This document shows, in pieces, positions 24,972 to 33,423 of a stretch of 64,000 nt of DNA. The notes under the pieces were generated by a model. It had not been told where the DNA came from, ran no database searches, and saw only the letters and a list, made by a program, of their open reading frames with translations. The position numbers were made by a program, and so were the translations under genes. The DNA comes from Roseivirga spongicola (GTDB taxonomy: Bacteria; Bacteroidota; Bacteroidia; Cytophagales; Cyclobacteriaceae). Position 1 is the first letter of the stretch. Each line of letters starts with the position of its first letter. The stretch spans positions 62,001 through 126,000 of the forward strand of contig NZ_LRPC01000012.1 of the NCBI RefSeq assembly GCF_001592965.1, given 5' to 3'.

Positions 24972-24994
24972 AGAATATTATTCTAGTTCAAGCT

Positions 24995-25002
24995 CAAATT
25001 TA
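24995..25002 (-). promoter_or_regulatory. Candidate -7 box of the Lrp gene
   Basis: TAAATTTG on the minus strand, 23 bases before the Lrp start, matches TAnnTTTG. No TTG lies at the usual -33 distance, as expected if activation is needed. Confidence 0.45.
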
Positions 25003-25106
25003 GCAAAAGAAAATGTGTTTATTCTTTTTTGTATATGATTTGTAGAATGATAGTCTGTTTATGAGAACAATGATGGGGGAATAATACAGCAGGTTCAACT
25101 TCTACA

Positions 25107-25114
25107 TAGATTTG
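25107..25114 (+). promoter_or_regulatory. Candidate -7 box of the amino-acid dehydrogenase gene
   Basis: TAGATTTG matches TAnnTTTG and lies 79 bases before the ATG. No good -33 box is seen. It faces the Lrp promoter across about 100 bases, where Lrp sites would be expected. Confidence 0.4.
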
Positions 25115-25193
25115 TAATAGTGTATTGAAGTATGAGTTGGGGATTCCTGCCTTCGGAGGGATGACAAGTACTCGGAACAGCATCAATTAACCT

Positions 25194-26420
25194 ATGGAAG
25201 AATTATTAGAAAAGTTTGAGAATAAGCGGCCTGAGATTGTTTTTGAATGGCAAGATCAGGAAACTGAGGCAGAGGGTTGGGTAGTGATCAACTCCTTACG
25301 AGGAGGTGCTGCTGGTGGCGGAACCCGGATGAGAAAAGGCTTGAATAAGCGAGAAGTAGAATCGCTCGCCAAAACGATGGAAGTGAAATTTACTGTGTCT
25401 GGTCCTCCGATAGGTGGTGCTAAATCGGGTATCAATTTCGACCCAAACGACCCTAGGAAAGAGGGAGTGCTCCGCAGATGGTTTACTGCTGTAAGCCCAT
25501 TGTTGAAGTTCTACTATGGTACTGGTGGTGATTTGAATGTAGATGAGGTACACGAGGTAATCTCGATGACCGAAGAAGCTGGAATCTGGCATCCTCAGGA
25601 AGGTGTTTTCAACGGCCACTTTAAGCCCAATGAGGCTTCAAAAATCAATAGAATCGGTCAGCTAAGAAATGGCGTGGTTAAAGTGATTGAAAATCCATTT
25701 TTTTCTCCTGACGTGAACCGCAAGTACAAGATTGCGGATATGATCACAGGTTATGGTGTGGCAGAGGCAATTCATCATTACTACGATATCTGGGGTGGCG
25801 ATTATAAAACTAAGAGAGCAGTAATTCAAGGCTGGGGAAATGTAGGTGCAGCAGCCGGATTCTATCTAGCACAAATGGGTGTTTCGGTTGTCGGAATTAT
25901 CGATAGAGAAGGTGGTGTCTTGAAGCAAGAGGGTTTCACTTTCGAAGAAATTCGCGACTTATTCCTCAATAGAAAAGGAAATCAACTAGTAGCTGATGAT
26001 ATGGTTCCTTATGACGAGATCAACGAACAGATTTGGGATTTAGACTTCGAGATATTTGTGCCAGCGGCTGCCTCTAGGCTAATCACTAGAGAGCAGGTCG
26101 ATCGCATGATTAAGACGAATTTAGAAGTAGTGTCATGTGGAGCCAATGTTCCATTCAATGACCCTGAAATCTTCTTTGGAGAGACAGGTTTGTATGCAGA
26201 TAGTAACCTTTCTGTCTTGCCTGATTTCATAGCGAACTGTGGAATGGCGCGCGTTTTTGCGTATCTTATGCAGAGAGGTGTGGCGCTTACCGATGAGGCA
26301 ATTTTTGCCGATACTTCTGAGGTAATTGCCAAAGCCTTGAAGAACGTACACGATATTTCAAATGACCGTACAGGAATATCAAAAAGAGCGTTAGGCTACT
26401 CACTTGAGCAGCTGGTTTGA
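25194..26420 (+). CDS. Glu/Leu/Phe/Val dehydrogenase family protein
   Basis: A 408-residue NAD(P)-dependent amino-acid dehydrogenase. The dimerisation/catalytic domain carries the GGAAGGGTRM glycine loop and the active-site lysine in PPIGGAKSGINFDP. The nucleotide-binding domain has RAVIQGWGNVGAAAGFYLAQMGVSVVGIID. It oxidatively deaminates an amino acid to a 2-oxo acid. The pocket cannot be typed by eye, but it heads a block with homogentisate and 4-hydroxyphenylpyruvate dioxygenases, so Phe or Tyr are sensible substrates. That would replace a tyrosine aminotransferase, which is not present here. An Lrp regulator is divergent. Confidence 0.9.
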   Translation: MEELLEKFENKRPEIVFEWQDQETEAEGWVVINSLRGGAAGGGTRMRKGLNKREVESLAKTMEVKFTVSGPPIGGAKSGINFDPNDPRKEGVLRRWFTAVSPLLKFYYGTGGDLNVDEVHEVISMTEEAGIWHPQEGVFNGHFKPNEASKINRIGQLRNGVVKVIENPFFSPDVNRKYKIADMITGYGVAEAIHHYYDIWGGDYKTKRAVIQGWGNVGAAAGFYLAQMGVSVVGIIDREGGVLKQEGFTFEEIRDLFLNRKGNQLVADDMVPYDEINEQIWDLDFEIFVPAAASRLITREQVDRMIKTNLEVVSCGANVPFNDPEIFFGETGLYADSNLSVLPDFIANCGMARVFAYLMQRGVALTDEAIFADTSEVIAKALKNVHDISNDRTGISKRALGYSLEQLV

Positions 26421-26536
26421 GCTGAGCCCCCTCTCGGTCCCCCCCAAGGGGGAGATGATTCCTTCAGCTCTTTGAAAGGATCATAGGAGTGAGGAGTCGC
26501 AGAAAGAGTAAAGTGAAAATTAATAAAAGGTAAGCT

Positions 26537-27694
26537 ATGCCATTTTATCATCGCCTAGGAAAAATACCGCACAAGCGGCACACCACTTTCAAAAAACCTG
26601 ATGGTGGTTACTATTACGAGCAACTTTTTGGCACCATTGGTTTCGATGGTATGTCGTCTTTGCTATACCATAATCACAGACCTACACAGGTTAAAGAGGT
26701 GCTGAAGTCGTACGATGTGTCACCAAAAATTGCGGTCGATAAGAACATGCTTTCGCTCGGAATTAAGGGGTTCGATGTAAAGCCAAAAGAAGACTTTTTA
26801 GATAGCAGAACAGCTGTTTTGGTCAACAATGATTGCGAAATTGTATTGGCTGCCCCTAAGAAATCGCTTAGAGAATACTTCTACAAAAATGCCGATTGTG
26901 ATGAATTGCTATTCGTACATGAAGGAAGCGGAACTTTAAGAACGCTTTTGGGGAATATTCCATTCTCTTATGGAGATTATCTACTCATTCCTCGTGGAAT
27001 GATTTATCAGATAGATTTCGATACCGAAGCGAATCGACTGTTTATTGTTGAGTCGCACCGACCCATGTATACCCCGAAAAGGTATCGTAACTGGTTTGGT
27101 CAGCATTTGGAGCATTCTCCTTTCTGTGAGCGCGATTTTAGAGCACCATCTGAACTAGAAACGCATGACAAGAAAGGTGACTTTGTCGTGAAGGTGAAAA
27201 AGGAGGGGATGATTCATGAGTACGTTTATGCTTCGCACCCTTTCGATGTAGTAGGTTGGGATGGCTATAATTTTCCGTACGCATTCAGTATTCATGATTT
27301 TGAGCCAATAACTGGTCGTGTGCATCAGCCGCCACCAGTACACCAAACTTTCGAGACCGATGCGTTCGTGGTTTGCTCTTTCGTGCCAAGGCTTTATGAT
27401 TATCATCCAGAGGCAGTGCCTGCTCCATACAATCACAGCAATATCGATTCTGATGAAGTGCTGTACTATGTAGATGGAGACTTTATGAGCCGCAATAATA
27501 TTGAACGTGGTATGATTACGCTGCATCCAGCTGGTATACCTCATGGGCCACATCCGGGAGCCATGGAGCGCAGTCTGGGTAAAAAGTTAACGGAAGAGTT
27601 GGCGGTAATGGTGGATACTTTCAAACCGCTGAAAGTAACGGAAGCAGCCATGCAAATGCTTAATAAAGATTACCACAAATCGTGGTTGGAATAG
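26537..27694 (+). CDS. hmgA: Homogentisate 1,2-dioxygenase
   Basis: A 385-residue cupin-fold iron dioxygenase that opens the ring of homogentisate to maleylacetoacetate. The N-terminal MPFYHRLGKIPHKRHTTF is typical of the shorter bacterial form. The iron site residues fall in the C-terminal region around PPPVHQTFETDAFVVCSFVPR and ITLHPAGIPHGPHPG. It lies 116 bases after the dehydrogenase and upstream of hpd. The order dehydrogenase, hmgA, hpd, fumarylacetoacetase gives the lower tyrosine pathway. Confidence 0.94.
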   Translation: MPFYHRLGKIPHKRHTTFKKPDGGYYYEQLFGTIGFDGMSSLLYHNHRPTQVKEVLKSYDVSPKIAVDKNMLSLGIKGFDVKPKEDFLDSRTAVLVNNDCEIVLAAPKKSLREYFYKNADCDELLFVHEGSGTLRTLLGNIPFSYGDYLLIPRGMIYQIDFDTEANRLFIVESHRPMYTPKRYRNWFGQHLEHSPFCERDFRAPSELETHDKKGDFVVKVKKEGMIHEYVYASHPFDVVGWDGYNFPYAFSIHDFEPITGRVHQPPPVHQTFETDAFVVCSFVPRLYDYHPEAVPAPYNHSNIDSDEVLYYVDGDFMSRNNIERGMITLHPAGIPHGPHPGAMERSLGKKLTEELAVMVDTFKPLKVTEAAMQMLNKDYHKSWLE

Positions 27695-27712
27695 TTGAAG
27701 GTTCAAGGTGAG

Positions 27713-27798
27713 CCCCTAAATCCCCTGAAGGGGGCTTTAGTTCATCATTGACGTAACTTCATCTTTCACCCTCCCGATGTTTCGGGAAGGGTTGGGAT
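27713..27798. repeat. Dispersed intergenic palindromic element, member B
   Basis: Left hairpin TCCCCTGAAGGGGG and right part CACCCT...AGGGTTGGG. The right palindrome is split by an extra hairpin CCCGATGTTTCGGG, as in member C. Confidence 0.75.
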
Positions 27799-27884
27799 AA
27801 AAACCTTAAAGCTTAGAGCATAAAACTAGTCGTAGTATTCGTGCCAACAGACCAAAAGAAAAGTAAAACAGTAAACTAAAGAAT

Positions 27885-29024
27885 ATGGCAACAGAGAACG
27901 TAACCTATTCAGGAGAGAAAATATTTAAAGATGCGCAGGATTTTCTGCCCATTAACGGAACAGACTATGTAGAACTATATGTGGGGAATGCCAAGCAGTC
28001 GGCTCACTTCTACAAAACCGCATTTGGCTTTCAGTCGGTGGCCTATGCTGGACTGGAGACAGGTGTTAAGGATCGCGTGTCTTATGTGCTTCAGCAAGAT
28101 AAAATCAGGTTGGTCTTGACTTCACCGCTGAAGCAAGATGGCGATATCAATGCACACATTAATAAACATGGTGACGGTGTAAAAGTAGTAGCCCTTTGGG
28201 TAGAAGATGCTACAAAAGCCTGGGAAGAAACTACTAGTAGAGGTGCTAAGTCTTACTTCGAACCAACAGTGGAGGAAGATGAATACGGAAAAGTGGTTCG
28301 TTCAGGAATTCACACTTATGGCGAAACAGTTCACGTGTTTGTGGAGCGCAAAGAATACAAAGGTGCTTTTTTACCTGGATTCAAAGAATGGAAATCAGAC
28401 TATAACCCTTCAGAGGTTGGCTTGCGCTATATCGATCACATGGTTGGAAATGTAGGCTGGGGCGAAATGAACAAATGGTGTGAGTTCTACGCGAAGGTGA
28501 TGGGCTTCACGCAATTGGTTTCATTTGACGATAAGGATATTTCTACGGAATACACTGCTTTAATGAGTAAGGTAATGAGCAATGGTTCTGGAAGAATCAA
28601 ATTCCCGATTAACGAACCAGCAGAAGGTAGAAAGAAGTCGCAGATCGAAGAATACATCGATTTTTATAATGGGGCAGGGGTTCAGCATATCGCTGTGGCC
28701 ACTAATAATATCCTAGAAACTGTAGCTCAGCTAAGGGAGAGAGGTGTTGAGTTTCTTCGAGTTCCTGAAGTGTATTATGACGATGTGCTTGACCGTGTGG
28801 GTGAGATTGATGAAGACCTTGAGCCTTTGAAGGAATTGAACATCTTAATCGATAGGGATGATGAAGGCTATTTGCTGCAGATTTTCACCAAACCTGTTTT
28901 GGACAGACCAACTATGTTCTTTGAGATAATTCAAAGAAAAGGGGCTCAGTCTTTCGGTAAAGGAAATTTTAAAGCGCTTTTTGAAGCGATTGAAAGAGAG
29001 CAAGAGGCAAGACAAACACTGTAG
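27885..29024 (+). CDS. hpd: 4-hydroxyphenylpyruvate dioxygenase
   Basis: A 379-residue non-haem iron enzyme that converts 4-hydroxyphenylpyruvate to homogentisate. Two vicinal-oxygen-chelate domains are seen, at about residues 18-150 and 180-340. The iron ligands are the histidines in YIDHMVGNV and GVQHIAVATNNI and the glutamate in FFEIIQRKG near the C-terminus. Length is normal. It lies in the same direction as hmgA and fumarylacetoacetase, with short repeat-bearing gaps on either side. Confidence 0.95.
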   Translation: MATENVTYSGEKIFKDAQDFLPINGTDYVELYVGNAKQSAHFYKTAFGFQSVAYAGLETGVKDRVSYVLQQDKIRLVLTSPLKQDGDINAHINKHGDGVKVVALWVEDATKAWEETTSRGAKSYFEPTVEEDEYGKVVRSGIHTYGETVHVFVERKEYKGAFLPGFKEWKSDYNPSEVGLRYIDHMVGNVGWGEMNKWCEFYAKVMGFTQLVSFDDKDISTEYTALMSKVMSNGSGRIKFPINEPAEGRKKSQIEEYIDFYNGAGVQHIAVATNNILETVAQLRERGVEFLRVPEVYYDDVLDRVGEIDEDLEPLKELNILIDRDDEGYLLQIFTKPVLDRPTMFFEIIQRKGAQSFGKGNFKALFEAIEREQEARQTL

Positions 29025-29040
29025 CAAGTTTAATTTAGAA

Positions 29041-29106
29041 CGTCATTCCCGTGAAAACGGGAATCTCTCAGGTTATTTGGAGATCCCCGCCTGCGCGAGG
29101 ATGACG
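29041..29106. repeat. CGTCAT...ATGACG dispersed palindromic repeat
   Basis: The ends CGTCAT and ATGACG are inverted and an inner hairpin CCCGT-GAAA-ACGGG lies near the left end. GAGATCCCCGCC-type sequence on the right resembles a repeat common in many bacterial genomes. It fills the hpd to fumarylacetoacetase gap. Confidence 0.75.
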
Positions 29107-29120
29107 AAAAAGAATAAAAT

Positions 29121-30392
29121 ATGATCAAAGCAAACGATCCAAAACTTAAAAGTTGGGTAGAAGTACCTGCAAATTCAGACTTTTCAATACAGAATATACC
29201 ATTCGGTATTTTCAAAACAGATAGCCTAGGGCCAAGAGCCGCTACCGCTATTGGTACGCAAGTACTCGACCTAATGGTGCTTGAGCAGAATGGTTATTTC
29301 GAAGGACTAGATTTGCCTGAGAACATTTTCGCTCAGCCAACTTTGAATGCCTTCATGGAATTGGGTAAAGCCAAAACTAGAGCGGTAAGAAACAAAATAT
29401 CCGACCTATTAGAAGAAGGAAATACCGAGCTGAAGAATAATGCAGAGGTATTAAAAGAAGCCTTCTTTGAACAGTCTGAAGTAGAAATGTGTATGCCTAT
29501 TCAGGTGCCCAACTACACAGACTTCTATTCTTCGGAACAACACGCATTCAATGTGGGGACTATGTTCCGTGGACCAGAGAATGCACTAATGCCTAATTGG
29601 AAACATATTCCGGTGGGTTATCATGGTCGTGCTTCGTCTATTGTGGTTTCAGGTACTGACTTTCATCGTCCAAAAGGACAAACGAAAGCCGATGATGCTG
29701 ATATGCCGTCTTTCGGGCCTTGCCGATTGCTCGATTTCGAATTAGAGATGGGCTTTATTACCTGTAAGGAGAATCCGCTAGGTCAACCAGTAAGTACTGC
29801 CGAAGCTGATGAATACATTTTCGGTTTTGTGCTGCTTAATGACTGGTCGGCTAGAGATATTCAGAAATGGGAATACGTGCCGTTGGGTCCATTCTTGGCC
29901 AAGAATTTTGCCTCGCATGTTTCTCCATGGATTGTTACCATGGACGCACTTGAGCCATTTACAGTTACTGGTCCAGTCCAAGACCCAGAAGTATTGCCAT
30001 ACCTAAAATATGAAGGGGATAAACACTTTGACGTGAAGCTTCAGGTGGGTATTCAGCCGGAAGGAGTTGAGGAAACAGTGGTTTCTAACTCCAATTTTAA
30101 GTACATGTATTGGAATGTGAAGCAGCAGCTGGCACATCATACAGTCAATGGTTGTAACATGCAGGTGGGCGATCTTTATGGTTCGGGTACTATTTCAGGG
30201 CCAACCAAACCAGAGTTTGGTTCCATGTTGGAAATCACTTGGAGAGGAAGTGAGCCAGTAAAAATGGCTGATGGAACGGAACGCAAGTTTATTCAAGATG
30301 GTGATACCGTAATTATGAGAGGTCACGCTGAAAAGGACGGTGTTCGGGTGGGCTTTGGTGAGGTAACTGCCAAAGTTTTACCAGCCAAGTAA
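29121..30392 (+). CDS. fahA: Fumarylacetoacetase
   Basis: A 423-residue hydrolase that splits fumarylacetoacetate into fumarate and acetoacetate, the last step of tyrosine breakdown. An SH3-like N-terminal domain (residues 1-118) precedes the FAH core. That core contains DFYSSEQHAFNVGTMFRG, with the catalytic histidine, then GYHGRASSIVVSG and the metal ligands in FELEMGFI and LLNDWSARDIQ. Length fits the full eukaryote-like form. Maleylacetoacetate isomerase, which makes its substrate, is not in the window. Confidence 0.95.
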   Translation: MIKANDPKLKSWVEVPANSDFSIQNIPFGIFKTDSLGPRAATAIGTQVLDLMVLEQNGYFEGLDLPENIFAQPTLNAFMELGKAKTRAVRNKISDLLEEGNTELKNNAEVLKEAFFEQSEVEMCMPIQVPNYTDFYSSEQHAFNVGTMFRGPENALMPNWKHIPVGYHGRASSIVVSGTDFHRPKGQTKADDADMPSFGPCRLLDFELEMGFITCKENPLGQPVSTAEADEYIFGFVLLNDWSARDIQKWEYVPLGPFLAKNFASHVSPWIVTMDALEPFTVTGPVQDPEVLPYLKYEGDKHFDVKLQVGIQPEGVEETVVSNSNFKYMYWNVKQQLAHHTVNGCNMQVGDLYGSGTISGPTKPEFGSMLEITWRGSEPVKMADGTERKFIQDGDTVIMRGHAEKDGVRVGFGEVTAKVLPAK

Positions 30393-30492
30393 TTGGTTAG
30401 ATTGTTCATATCTGCAATTGTTGTCGGCTGGCGGATAATCTATTTCATCTGGAAATGAAATACTGCGTATTGCTTTTGAAACATTGATAGAT

Positions 30493-30894
30493 ATGAACAG
30501 TTCTAAATCCAAAACAATCATCACCTGGGTGTTACGTGTAGTGCCGGCACTCATTATGCTTCAAACCTTATACTTTAAGTTCACGGGTGCAGAAGAGTCG
30601 GTCTATATTTTTACTCAAATAGGAATGGAGCCATGGGGTCGATATTTGGTAGGGACCACTGAGTTGATTGCTGGCATTCTTCTATTTACGAGATGGTACG
30701 GACTTGGGGCGCTTATTGGCATTGGAGCCATGGCTGGTGCTGTATTTTTCCACCTAACTAGCTTAGGAATTGAGGTGCAAGGCGATGGTGGTTACTTATT
30801 CGCTTTAGCACTTACAGTATTAATTAGTTGTGCGGTTCTAGTAATTTTGAACTTCAACGACATAAAAACTAAACTACTTTCAATCATCAAATGA
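30493..30894 (+). CDS. DoxX-like small membrane protein
   Basis: A 133-residue protein with four predicted membrane helices (about residues 8-25, 45-62, 70-90 and 100-120). The first helix holds VLRVVPALIMLQTLYFKFTGA and the second GTTELIAGILLF, in the style of the DoxX family. DoxX members are linked to redox stress and thiosulfate metabolism, but no activity can be assigned. The frame is open from a TTG at 30484; the ATG at 30493 is preferred. Its stop overlaps the flavin reductase start by four bases (ATGA). Confidence 0.78.
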   Translation: MNSSKSKTIITWVLRVVPALIMLQTLYFKFTGAEESVYIFTQIGMEPWGRYLVGTTELIAGILLFTRWYGLGALIGIGAMAGAVFFHLTSLGIEVQGDGGYLFALALTVLISCAVLVILNFNDIKTKLLSIIK

Positions 30895-31793
30895 TTATAG
30901 ATCCGAAAGAGATTTCTCAACCACAACTTCACGGTTATATGCTGGGGGTTATAGGGCCTCGGCCAATTGCCTTTGCCAGCACAGTAGATGCTCAAGGCAA
31001 TGTAAACTTGGCTCCTTATAGCTTTTTTAATGTGTTTAGCTCTAACCCGGGTACACTTATTCTTTCTCCTGCATTACCGCGAGACAAGGCCAAAAAGCAT
31101 ACCCTGACCAACGCTATGGAAACGGGTGAGATTGTCATCAATATAGTGAGCTATCCAATTGTCGAGCAGATGTCTTTGGCAAGCACAGCATATCCGAAAG
31201 GTGTAAATGAGTTCGTGAAGTCGGGGCTTACAGAGGAAAAATCTCAATTGGTGAAACCTCCTTATGTGAAAGAAGCCATTGCAGCTTTTGAGTGTAAGGT
31301 GAAAGAAGTAGTGCATATGGGTGATGAACCTGGTGCCGGAAACCTGATTATTTGCGAGGTTGTTTTGGCTCATTTGAAAGAAGAGGTGTTAGGTGAGGAT
31401 GGAATGCCCGACCCTTTCAAAGCAGATTTGGTAGGTAGAATGGGAGGCGACTGGTACTGTCGAGCAAATGGTGATGCTATTTTTAAGTTGCCTAAGCCAA
31501 ACAGAAACTTGGGGATTGGTGTTGACATGATACCGGATGCAATCCGTAATAGTTCAGTGCTTACTGGCAACAACTTGGGTAGATTAGGGAATATTGAAAA
31601 ACTACCAGGAGTTGATGCCGTAGAGGCATTTTCTCAGACTGATGAAATAGTTGAAATACGGCAACGTTTTTCTGATGACCGAGCGGGTTTTGTAGATGCA
31701 TTACATACCTTAGCGCAGAAATTTTTAGAAAATAATCAGCTGGAGAATGCGTGGTTAGCACTTCTTCAAACACCTAAAAAACCTACAAAATGA
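30891..31793 (+). CDS. Flavin reductase-like FMN-binding protein
   Basis: A 300-residue split-barrel flavoprotein of the flavin reductase family (COG1853). The N-terminal part carries the FMN-binding pattern MLGVIGPRPIAFASTVDAQGNVNLAPYSFFNVFSSNPG, followed by KHTLTNAMETGEIVINIVSY. Such proteins supply reduced flavin or act as FMN-dependent oxidoreductases. It is translationally coupled to DoxX upstream and to an outer-membrane protein downstream (both four-base overlaps). This small operon is often found next to tyrosine degradation genes in Bacteroidota, but the link is unexplained. Confidence 0.87.
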   Translation: MIIDPKEISQPQLHGYMLGVIGPRPIAFASTVDAQGNVNLAPYSFFNVFSSNPGTLILSPALPRDKAKKHTLTNAMETGEIVINIVSYPIVEQMSLASTAYPKGVNEFVKSGLTEEKSQLVKPPYVKEAIAAFECKVKEVVHMGDEPGAGNLIICEVVLAHLKEEVLGEDGMPDPFKADLVGRMGGDWYCRANGDAIFKLPKPNRNLGIGVDMIPDAIRNSSVLTGNNLGRLGNIEKLPGVDAVEAFSQTDEIVEIRQRFSDDRAGFVDALHTLAQKFLENNQLENAWLALLQTPKKPTK

Positions 31794-32389
31794 AAAAACT
31801 CTTAATTGTATGCATGTTGATGACCATCGGTTTTGGTGCGTCAGCTCAGTTCACTCTTGGACCAAGAGTGGCTATTACCTCAACTAATCTAGATATCAGA
31901 GAAAATGTAGCAGATGTAAAATCGGGAGACGCTGAATTCGGTTTTCAGTACGGTGCATTTGCCAGAGTGAAAGTGCCTATTGTTGGCTTATATGTTCAAC
32001 CTGAATTACTTTTTAGTAAAACTGAATCTACGGTGACTACAAATACCAGTACTGTAGATTTAAGCTTTAATAGAGTAGATGTCCCTGTTATGATTGGTGG
32101 TAAGCTTGGACCATTGAGAATAAATGCCGGTCCATCATTCAGCTTTTTGACTAGTGCTGAAAGTGATGTTGCAGGAACCGTAACGGATATCAAAGACAAT
32201 TACAGCGATACTACTGTTGGTTTTCAAGCTGGGATAGGCGTTGACTTCTTAAAGTTTGTTATCGACTTAAAGTATGAAGGCTCTCTTAGTGAGAGATTTG
32301 GAGAGTCTATTACTGCTGGTGGCGCTACTTTCTCTACTGATGAGAGGCCAAGCCAGTTGCTATTGGCAGTGGGTTTCAAATTATTCTAA
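31790..32389 (+). CDS. Outer-membrane beta-barrel protein (porin-like)
   Basis: A 199-residue exported protein. The signal peptide covers residues 1-19 (KKLLIVCMLMTIGFGASAQ). The rest alternates polar and hydrophobic residues in short strands (FGFQYGAFARVKVPIVGLYVQPELLF) and ends in FKLF with a C-terminal aromatic residue, as in eight- to ten-stranded barrels. It resembles the OMP_b-brl_2 group. No ligand can be inferred. It overlaps the flavin reductase gene by four bases and is followed by a strong terminator. Confidence 0.82.
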   Translation: MKKLLIVCMLMTIGFGASAQFTLGPRVAITSTNLDIRENVADVKSGDAEFGFQYGAFARVKVPIVGLYVQPELLFSKTESTVTTNTSTVDLSFNRVDVPVMIGGKLGPLRINAGPSFSFLTSAESDVAGTVTDIKDNYSDTTVGFQAGIGVDFLKFVIDLKYEGSLSERFGESITAGGATFSTDERPSQLLLAVGFKLF

Positions 32390-32413
32390 TCAGATATAGA
32401 AATTTTATACATG

Positions 32414-32447
32414 AAAAAGCCTCGGAGAGAAATCTCTGAGGCTTTTT
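32414..32447. terminator. Bidirectional terminator
   Basis: AAAAAGCCTC-GAGAG pairs with CTCT-GAGGCTTTTT. It has a T-run on both strands and lies between convergent genes. Confidence 0.88.
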
Positions 32448-32466
32448 AGATTAAAGTAGAATTACA

Positions 32467-33366
32467 TCAAAACCCTTCCTGAATCAAGTCGAAATTGATT
32501 ACAGAACCAACTACAGTTCCTGAAGATACTGCGATTGAAACGGCTCGCATGTTAGATGCGTCTCCACAGGCATAAACACCCGGTACCGTTGTCATTTGTT
32601 TGGGATCTACCTCTATAAGTCCATGTTCTCCTATTTCGCAACCTAGACTTTGAGCTATATTAGTGTTTAGCTCGAACTCAGGACCATGATATAGTGCACT
32701 GATTGTGTGACTACTGCCGTCTCTTAAAATGATTTTGGAGATCTGCCCATTTTCATGAACAACAGATTGGATCTCTGTTTCAATAATGTTGATATTATTG
32801 CGGTTGATGGCCTCCAATTGTTCAACTGGTAAATCAAGCTTGCCATTCGAGAAAATAGTCAGCTCTTTGGTGAGGTTGGAAATGAGTTGAGCATAATGGA
32901 AGGCTTTCTCTCCATTAGCTAGTATACCTGTTGGTTGCCCATGAAACTCATAACCGTGGCAGTATGGACAATGTATGACCGATTTTCCCCAGCATTCGGC
33001 AACTCCAGGAATATCGGGTAGAATGTCTTTAATGCCAGCAGCTAATACAAGCCTCTTGCTGCTAAAAGAGCCTTGATCTGTTTCTACAGTAAAACCTTCA
33101 GGTGTTTTATCGACACTCAAGGCCATGCCATCCAAAAACTCTACCGTTTTGTATTGTTGAACTTGCTCCTTTGCAATTGCGCTGATTTCGGAAGGTTTTC
33201 TTCCATCGTGAGTAAGGAAGTTTTGTGAATGAGGGGTGAAGCGATTACATGGCTGACCAGCATCAATAACTAGTGTTTTTCTCAATGACCTACCAAGCGT
33301 CAACGCTGCTGAAAGCCCTGCATAACTTCCACCTATAATAATTACCTCATAGTTCTTCATACCCAT
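32467..33366 (-). CDS. Thioredoxin reductase-like FAD/NAD(P) oxidoreductase
   Basis: A 299-residue two-dinucleotide-binding-domain flavoprotein. The FAD site is IIGGSYAGLSAALTLGRSLRKTLVID at the N-terminus. The redox-active CxxC is present in HCPYCHGYE. The second nucleotide motif is weak (GILANGEKAFHYAQL), and GVYACGDASNMRAVSIAVSSG closes the FAD site. This form differs from standard TrxB and commonly works with small thiol substrates or as a peroxide-linked reductase. Met codons at 33366 and 33360 could both start it. A clear promoter and a palindrome lie just upstream. Confidence 0.88.
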   Translation of the reverse strand: MGMKNYEVIIIGGSYAGLSAALTLGRSLRKTLVIDAGQPCNRFTPHSQNFLTHDGRKPSEISAIAKEQVQQYKTVEFLDGMALSVDKTPEGFTVETDQGSFSSKRLVLAAGIKDILPDIPGVAECWGKSVIHCPYCHGYEFHGQPTGILANGEKAFHYAQLISNLTKELTIFSNGKLDLPVEQLEAINRNNINIIETEIQSVVHENGQISKIILRDGSSHTISALYHGPEFELNTNIAQSLGCEIGEHGLIEVDPKQMTTVPGVYACGDASNMRAVSIAVSSGTVVGSVINFDLIQEGF

Positions 33367-33376
33367 CTCTTTTGAG

Positions 33377-33406
33377 CAAAGGTAGTTCAGAAATCAGCAA
33401 ATGCAA
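33377..33406 (-). promoter_or_regulatory. Promoter of the thioredoxin reductase-like gene
   Basis: On the minus strand, TTG (33404-33406) and TACCTTTG (33377-33384) are 19 bases apart, an exact Bacteroidota sigma-A promoter. The leader would be very short. Confidence 0.75.
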
Positions 33407-33419
33407 CTTTGTTGCATTT
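33399..33419. promoter_or_regulatory. 21-bp perfect palindrome over the -33 box, probable operator
   Basis: AAATGCAAC and GTTGCATTT are perfect 9-bp arms around TTT. The palindrome covers the -33 box of the flavoprotein promoter. It lacks a T-run on the minus strand, so an operator fits better than a terminator of the ATP-grasp gene. Confidence 0.6.
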
Positions 33420-33423
33420 TAAT

